A stretch of DNA of 42,440 bases from Legionella sp. (GTDB lineage: Bacteria > Pseudomonadota > Gammaproteobacteria > Legionellales > Legionellaceae): positions 1 through 42,440 of the forward strand of contig JAACPN010000012.1 of the NCBI GenBank assembly GCA_009995425.1, written 5' to 3'. Below the pieces are notes generated by a model. The model had not been told where the DNA came from and did not search any database. It worked only from the letters and a program-made list of their open reading frames with translations. This document shows positions 39,200 to 42,440 of the stretch, piece after piece (position 1 is the stretch's first letter; each line of letters begins with the position of its first letter). The position numbers were made by a program, and so were the translations under genes.

Positions 39200-40096
39200 A
39201 TGAAAAAGACAAATGTGCTTGAAAATAAATATGAATACCCTGGTTTTTTAAAATCTGCATTTGCTGTCAATGGTTCGATTACCCCAAAAGTTTTAAAACA
39301 AGTCTTAGTCGCAACATTATATGCTACTTGTATTTCCGTCTTGTCTTTATTTTTCCATTCAATCTCTGTGTCTGTCAGCCCATTCGAATATGCAGGACTT
39401 GTGATGGGACTTATCTTAGTTTTTAGAGTCAACGCTGGCTATGACCGTTGGTGGGAAGCACGAAAAGTATGGGGAAGCTTGGTCAATAACAGCCGGAATT
39501 TAGCCATTATTATCTCATCTTATGTGAGTAGAAATAAAACGCAAGAAATACAACAACTCATGAATTATCTGGCAGCTATGCCCTATCTTATGAAAAATAA
39601 TTTAAGAGGCGATGAATCACTGGTTGAGGTCCAGCATTTACTTGATGACGAGATGTATCAGACATTAGAGAATATCGCTCATAAACCTAATTTTCTTTCA
39701 GCTAAAATAGCTTTCTTACTCGGTGAACTTGTACAATCTAAAGATCTAAACGAGTTTTCTTTTCTACAGGCTGAAAAGTGTCGAGGCGTCATTATTGATT
39801 GCCAAGGTGTAAGTGAACGTATTTTAAAAACACCGATGCCTTTTGTCATGGCCGTTAAATCAAGACGATTTATTTTATTATTTTTATTATTTCTACCATT
39901 CGCTCTGGTCGATTATTCTATTTATGTCAACCCTGTGGTCACAGCGCTGGTTTCCTATGCTTTGTTTTCTCTTGATCAAATCGGTGTCGAATTACAGAAT
40001 CCATTTTTTAGACAGCAATTAAGTCACTTACCTTTAGATGGTATTTGTAAAACAATCGAAGAGAATATTATCGAAATATACACCCATGCAGTTTGA
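39200..40096 (+). CDS. Bestrophin-like (UPF0187/YneE) anion channel family protein
   Basis: The 298-residue protein has about four membrane helices and the bacterial bestrophin signature FRVNAGYDRWWEARKVWGSL (about residues 74-93) followed by NNSRNLAI. The second helical pair is in FILLFLLFLPFALVDYSIYV. Bacterial homologues form pentameric channels. The N-terminal 30 residues are polar (MKKTNVLENKYEYPGFLKSA). It follows ubiA after 31 bases and ends at a hairpin terminator. Confidence 0.85.
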   Translation: MKKTNVLENKYEYPGFLKSAFAVNGSITPKVLKQVLVATLYATCISVLSLFFHSISVSVSPFEYAGLVMGLILVFRVNAGYDRWWEARKVWGSLVNNSRNLAIIISSYVSRNKTQEIQQLMNYLAAMPYLMKNNLRGDESLVEVQHLLDDEMYQTLENIAHKPNFLSAKIAFLLGELVQSKDLNEFSFLQAEKCRGVIIDCQGVSERILKTPMPFVMAVKSRRFILLFLLFLPFALVDYSIYVNPVVTALVSYALFSLDQIGVELQNPFFRQQLSHLPLDGICKTIEENIIEIYTHAV

Positions 40097-40097
40097 A

Positions 40098-40120
40098 AAA
40101 CCCCGCATCAAGCGGGGTTT
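40098..40120. terminator. Bidirectional hairpin terminator between the bestrophin gene and punA
   Basis: AAACCCCGC at 40098-40106 pairs perfectly with GCGGGGTTT at 40112-40120 around the loop ATCAA. A run of A precedes and T follows, so it can stop transcription from both converging genes. The minus-strand T-run (TTTTTC) is the better one. Confidence 0.88.
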
Positions 40121-40135
40121 ATATAAACTCAAGTC

Positions 40136-40960
40136 TTAAGCTAACGTTTGTATAAACTGCTTGAGTAAAACACACACTTTCTCGCTTGACTTAGATGCCA
40201 TTTCAACAACAGCCTTATGCGAGTGGCTGGTTGTCGCAAGCCCTGTCGCAAAGTTTGTGATCATGGCAATCACTGCAACTTTCATACCACAGTGCACGGC
40301 AACCAAAACTTCGGGTACCGTCGACATGCCGACCGCATCAACGCCCATCATACGAAACGCTTTAATTTCGGCGGCTGTTTCGTAATTAGGCCCCATAACA
40401 GCGCCATAAACGCCTTCATGAAGTGAAATATGTAAGTTCTCGGCTAAACCTGTCAGCGTTTCGCGTGTTTCACGATCATACGCATCGTCTAATGGAAAAA
40501 ATCGAGGACCAAATTCATCATCATTAGGTCCAACCAAAGGATTTGTTCCTTGAAAATTAATGTGATCTTTTATCAACATTAATTCTCCTGGGCCGACATT
40601 TTCACATAATGATCCTGAGGCACTGATCGCAAAAAAGTATTCGCAACCAAGACGTTTTAACGTTCGAATATAAGTTTTAACGATATCGTGACTTGAGCCT
40701 TCGTAAGCATGTTTTCGGCCTTGTAAGCACACCACACCGACACCAAATAACTCTCCCAGCACCATTGTTCCCTCGTGACCATGAACGGTAACGTTAGGAA
40801 ACCCCGGTAAGTCAGCATAAGGAACATAAACTGCGTTATCTAAGCGCTCTGCAAATTGGCCAAGCCCAGAGCCCAAGACAATACCGATGCGTGGGCGAAT
40901 ATTTGGTGCGCGTTCTCGAATTTTTCGTGCAAGTGTATCGGGATGTGATGCGTTTTCCAT
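40136..40960 (-). CDS. Purine nucleoside phosphorylase, trimeric class
   Basis: The enzyme splits purine nucleosides with phosphate to free base and ribose-1-phosphate. The 274-residue protein carries the class motifs IGIVLGSGLGQFAERL, TVHGHEGTMVLGEL, QGRKHAYEG (phosphate site), VMGPNYETAAEIKAFRMMG with the purine-binding Glu, and VIAMITNFATGL with the Asn that selects 6-oxopurines. Length fits PunA/XapA. Specificity between inosine/guanosine and xanthosine cannot be read. It is divergent from nagZ and convergent with the bestrophin gene. Confidence 0.92.
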   Translation of the reverse strand: MENASHPDTLARKIRERAPNIRPRIGIVLGSGLGQFAERLDNAVYVPYADLPGFPNVTVHGHEGTMVLGELFGVGVVCLQGRKHAYEGSSHDIVKTYIRTLKRLGCEYFFAISASGSLCENVGPGELMLIKDHINFQGTNPLVGPNDDEFGPRFFPLDDAYDRETRETLTGLAENLHISLHEGVYGAVMGPNYETAAEIKAFRMMGVDAVGMSTVPEVLVAVHCGMKVAVIAMITNFATGLATTSHSHKAVVEMASKSSEKVCVLLKQFIQTLA

Positions 40961-41012
40961 AATAATGATCCGTTATTTAAGATTGCTAATGATTTAAATG
41001 CCGAGACTATAC

Positions 41013-41018
41013 TATACT
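41013..41018 (+). promoter_or_regulatory. Candidate -10 box for nagZ
   Basis: TATACT lies 32 bases before the nagZ ATG, with TGATTT at 40990 and a 17-base spacer. The -35 match is weak. Confidence 0.3.
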
Positions 41019-41050
41019 TAGGCGATAAAAATAAACATTAAGAGCACATC

Positions 41051-42112
41051 ATGTCAGCCATTGTTGATTTACTCGGTCTTGAAATATTACCCGAAGAACA
41101 CGCTATTTTAAACCATCCTAACACTTCAGGCGTTTTACTCTTTGCTCGTAATATTGGACCCACACGCGAGGCCATCCTATCCCTCGTGGATAGCATTCAT
41201 GCCGCGCGCCCTGAACTGATTGTTTTTATCGATCAAGAAGGTGGCAACGTCGTACGCATATCACGTCGCGGCTTTCGTTCCATTCCTGCCGCGCATGTTT
41301 ATGGTGATGCGTATGATATTAATTCAGATGCAGGCCTTAAATTAGCCAGAAAATACGGCGAAATGATGGCACATGATTTGCTAACGTGTGCTATTGATGT
41401 AAGCCTTGCCCCGGTCCTTGACGTGCATGGACCGAGTACAATTATTGGCGGTCTCGATCGCGCTTTTCATGCTGATCCAAACATTGTTACAGCGCTCGGA
41501 GGCGCATTTATCGAAGGCATGCATGCAGCTGGCATGCCTGCTGTTGGTAAGCATTTTCCAGGACACGGTACCTGTGTTGCCGACTCACACCTCGCCATGC
41601 CAATCGATACACGCACACGTGATGAACTTTTGATGCATGATCTCAAGCCTTTTATATCGCTCATTAAATCTAAGCACTTAGACGGCGTCATGCCTGCCCA
41701 TATCACCTTTCCTGCCATTGATCCAAATTATGCAACAGGGTTTTCTTCCTATTGGCTTAAAACCATCTTACGTGAGCAACTTAAATTTGAAGGTATCATC
41801 ATCAGTGACTGCCTGGGTATGACCGGAGCTGACATCGGAAGCTTACTCGAACGCAGCATACATGCACTCGAAGCCGGTTGTGACTTGCTGATTGCAGCAA
41901 ACCAACCGCGCGATCGTCTGTTGGATTGCTTAAACCAACTGCCAACAAGCATTCATCAAGAAAATACGCTCTATATCGAGCAATTCAAACAAAGCATGCT
42001 TCGTTTTACTGAGCCAGACAAAACTCAATCCATGCGAGCTTTATCGCAAGCTCAACCTGAAACAATTGAGCTATCTAACCCATCAAATATCAACCTGACA
42101 AAAACTATTTAA
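41051..42112 (+). CDS. nagZ: Beta-N-acetylglucosaminidase (peptidoglycan recycling)
   Basis: NagZ removes GlcNAc from anhydro-muropeptides in the cytoplasm. The 353-residue protein is a single glycoside hydrolase family 3 domain: GVLLFARNI, FIDQEGGNVVRI, VGKHFPGHGTCVADSH (loop with Asp178-His180 acid/base pair) and IIISDCLGMTGAD with the nucleophile Asp253. Length is near the E. coli 341. The family motifs are all intact. AAGAGC before the start is a weak ribosome site. Confidence 0.94.
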   Translation: MSAIVDLLGLEILPEEHAILNHPNTSGVLLFARNIGPTREAILSLVDSIHAARPELIVFIDQEGGNVVRISRRGFRSIPAAHVYGDAYDINSDAGLKLARKYGEMMAHDLLTCAIDVSLAPVLDVHGPSTIIGGLDRAFHADPNIVTALGGAFIEGMHAAGMPAVGKHFPGHGTCVADSHLAMPIDTRTRDELLMHDLKPFISLIKSKHLDGVMPAHITFPAIDPNYATGFSSYWLKTILREQLKFEGIIISDCLGMTGADIGSLLERSIHALEAGCDLLIAANQPRDRLLDCLNQLPTSIHQENTLYIEQFKQSMLRFTEPDKTQSMRALSQAQPETIELSNPSNINLTKTI

Positions 42113-42187
42113 CGTACGTAGCTAGCCTGAGTAAACGCGCTATTGTACAATTGATTGTTATTAAATTTATCCCATCAGGTGATGATT

Positions 42188-42440
42188 ATGGCTATGATTG
42201 ATGAATCTATAATAAAAAATAAACCTATAAAACCACGTCGTGTGCGCCCTATCATCAATAAAATCTATCGTGCCTCAAAAAAAACCTACCGTTTTATGTC
42301 AAATGGAGATACCTTAAGACTAAAACAAAAGCATATCGATCCGGTGCGAGAACAATCTAATGCTAAAATAAGTGCTCGCATTCGGTCCAACGCCTTGATC
42401 AGCTATGAATTTTTAGCTATGAATGCTTTTGCAACGATTA
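42188..42440 (+). CDS. N-terminal part of an unrecognised protein, runs off the right edge
   Basis: From the ATG at 42188 (AGG eight bases upstream) 84 codons are open to the end of the window; an ATG at 42182 is also in frame. The visible part is basic and polar (KNKPIKPRRVRP), then NGDTLRLKQKHIDPVREQSN, and turns hydrophobic at ISYEFLAMNAFATI, as if a membrane helix begins. The last part faintly recalls DUF389 membrane proteins, but too little is present to call it. Confidence 0.5.
   Translation, partial: MAMIDESIIKNKPIKPRRVRPIINKIYRASKKTYRFMSNGDTLRLKQKHIDPVREQSNAKISARIRSNALISYEFLAMNAFATI

Overview
The window looks like chromosomal DNA of a gammaproteobacterium, most likely of the order Legionellales (Legionella/Coxiella-like). 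This is inferred from a low G+C, gene-dense chromosome, a secreted eukaryotic-type NTPDase of the kind known in Legionella, an LssY-type DedA/PAP2/LssY_C membrane protein, a CpxR-like regulator, and conserved gammaproteobacterial gene orders (accD-folC-dedD-cvpA, hemA-prfA-prmC, dacA-ybeD-lipB, ubiC-ubiA). I see no rRNA, tRNA, prophage, insertion sequence or CRISPR array. Nearly every base is coding or within 200 bases of a gene, and no gap exceeds 300 bases.

Layout. 1-4.6 kb, minus strand: the 5' part of comEC (runs off the left edge), a TolC/CzcC-like outer-membrane efflux protein, and a secreted L,D-transpeptidase. 4.7-7.2 kb, plus strand: NAD-malic enzyme and nadD. 7.1-10.5 kb, minus strand: accD-folC-dedD-cvpA; the cvpA tail overlaps the nadD tail. 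10.5-13.5 kb: a secreted NTPDase, a second (LysM-like plus YkuD) L,D-transpeptidase and the RlpA lipoprotein. 13.6-20.7 kb, plus strand: dacA, ybeD, lipB, an lssY-like gene, sohB, an unrecognised 200-residue protein and an MFS symporter. 20.7-26 kb: hemA-prfA-prmC, then rpoD with a clear terminator. 26.1-28.9 kb: a small secreted protein, prfC (minus) and an orphan gene. 28.9-33.8 kb, minus strand: a tightly overlapped cytochrome c maturation operon ccmCDEFGHI, including a 55-codon ccmD. 33.8-35 kb: an unrecognised two-helix membrane protein. 35-39.2 kb, plus strand: ybeY, corC-like, a CpxR-like regulator, queC, ubiC, ubiA. 39.2-42.4 kb: bestrophin-like channel, purine nucleoside phosphorylase (minus), nagZ and the start of an unrecognised gene.

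How the genes work together. There is a strong envelope theme: two L,D-transpeptidases, DacA, RlpA, two SPOR proteins, NagZ, SohB and LssY. Respiratory and cofactor functions form a second group (Ccm, UbiC/UbiA, HemA, LipB, NadD, FolC). Translation and transcription factors (PrfA, PrmC, PrfC, YbeY, QueC, RpoD) form a third.

No large unknown multi-gene system is evident. The observations most worth a second look are a CpxR-like response regulator whose phospho-acceptor aspartate is glutamate and which has no kinase beside it; an unrecognised membrane protein carrying three short in-frame tandem repeats; an unrecognised possible sensor protein translationally coupled to an MFS symporter; an LssY protein with a degenerate PAP2 active site; and a ccm operon that begins at ccmC with no ccmAB.
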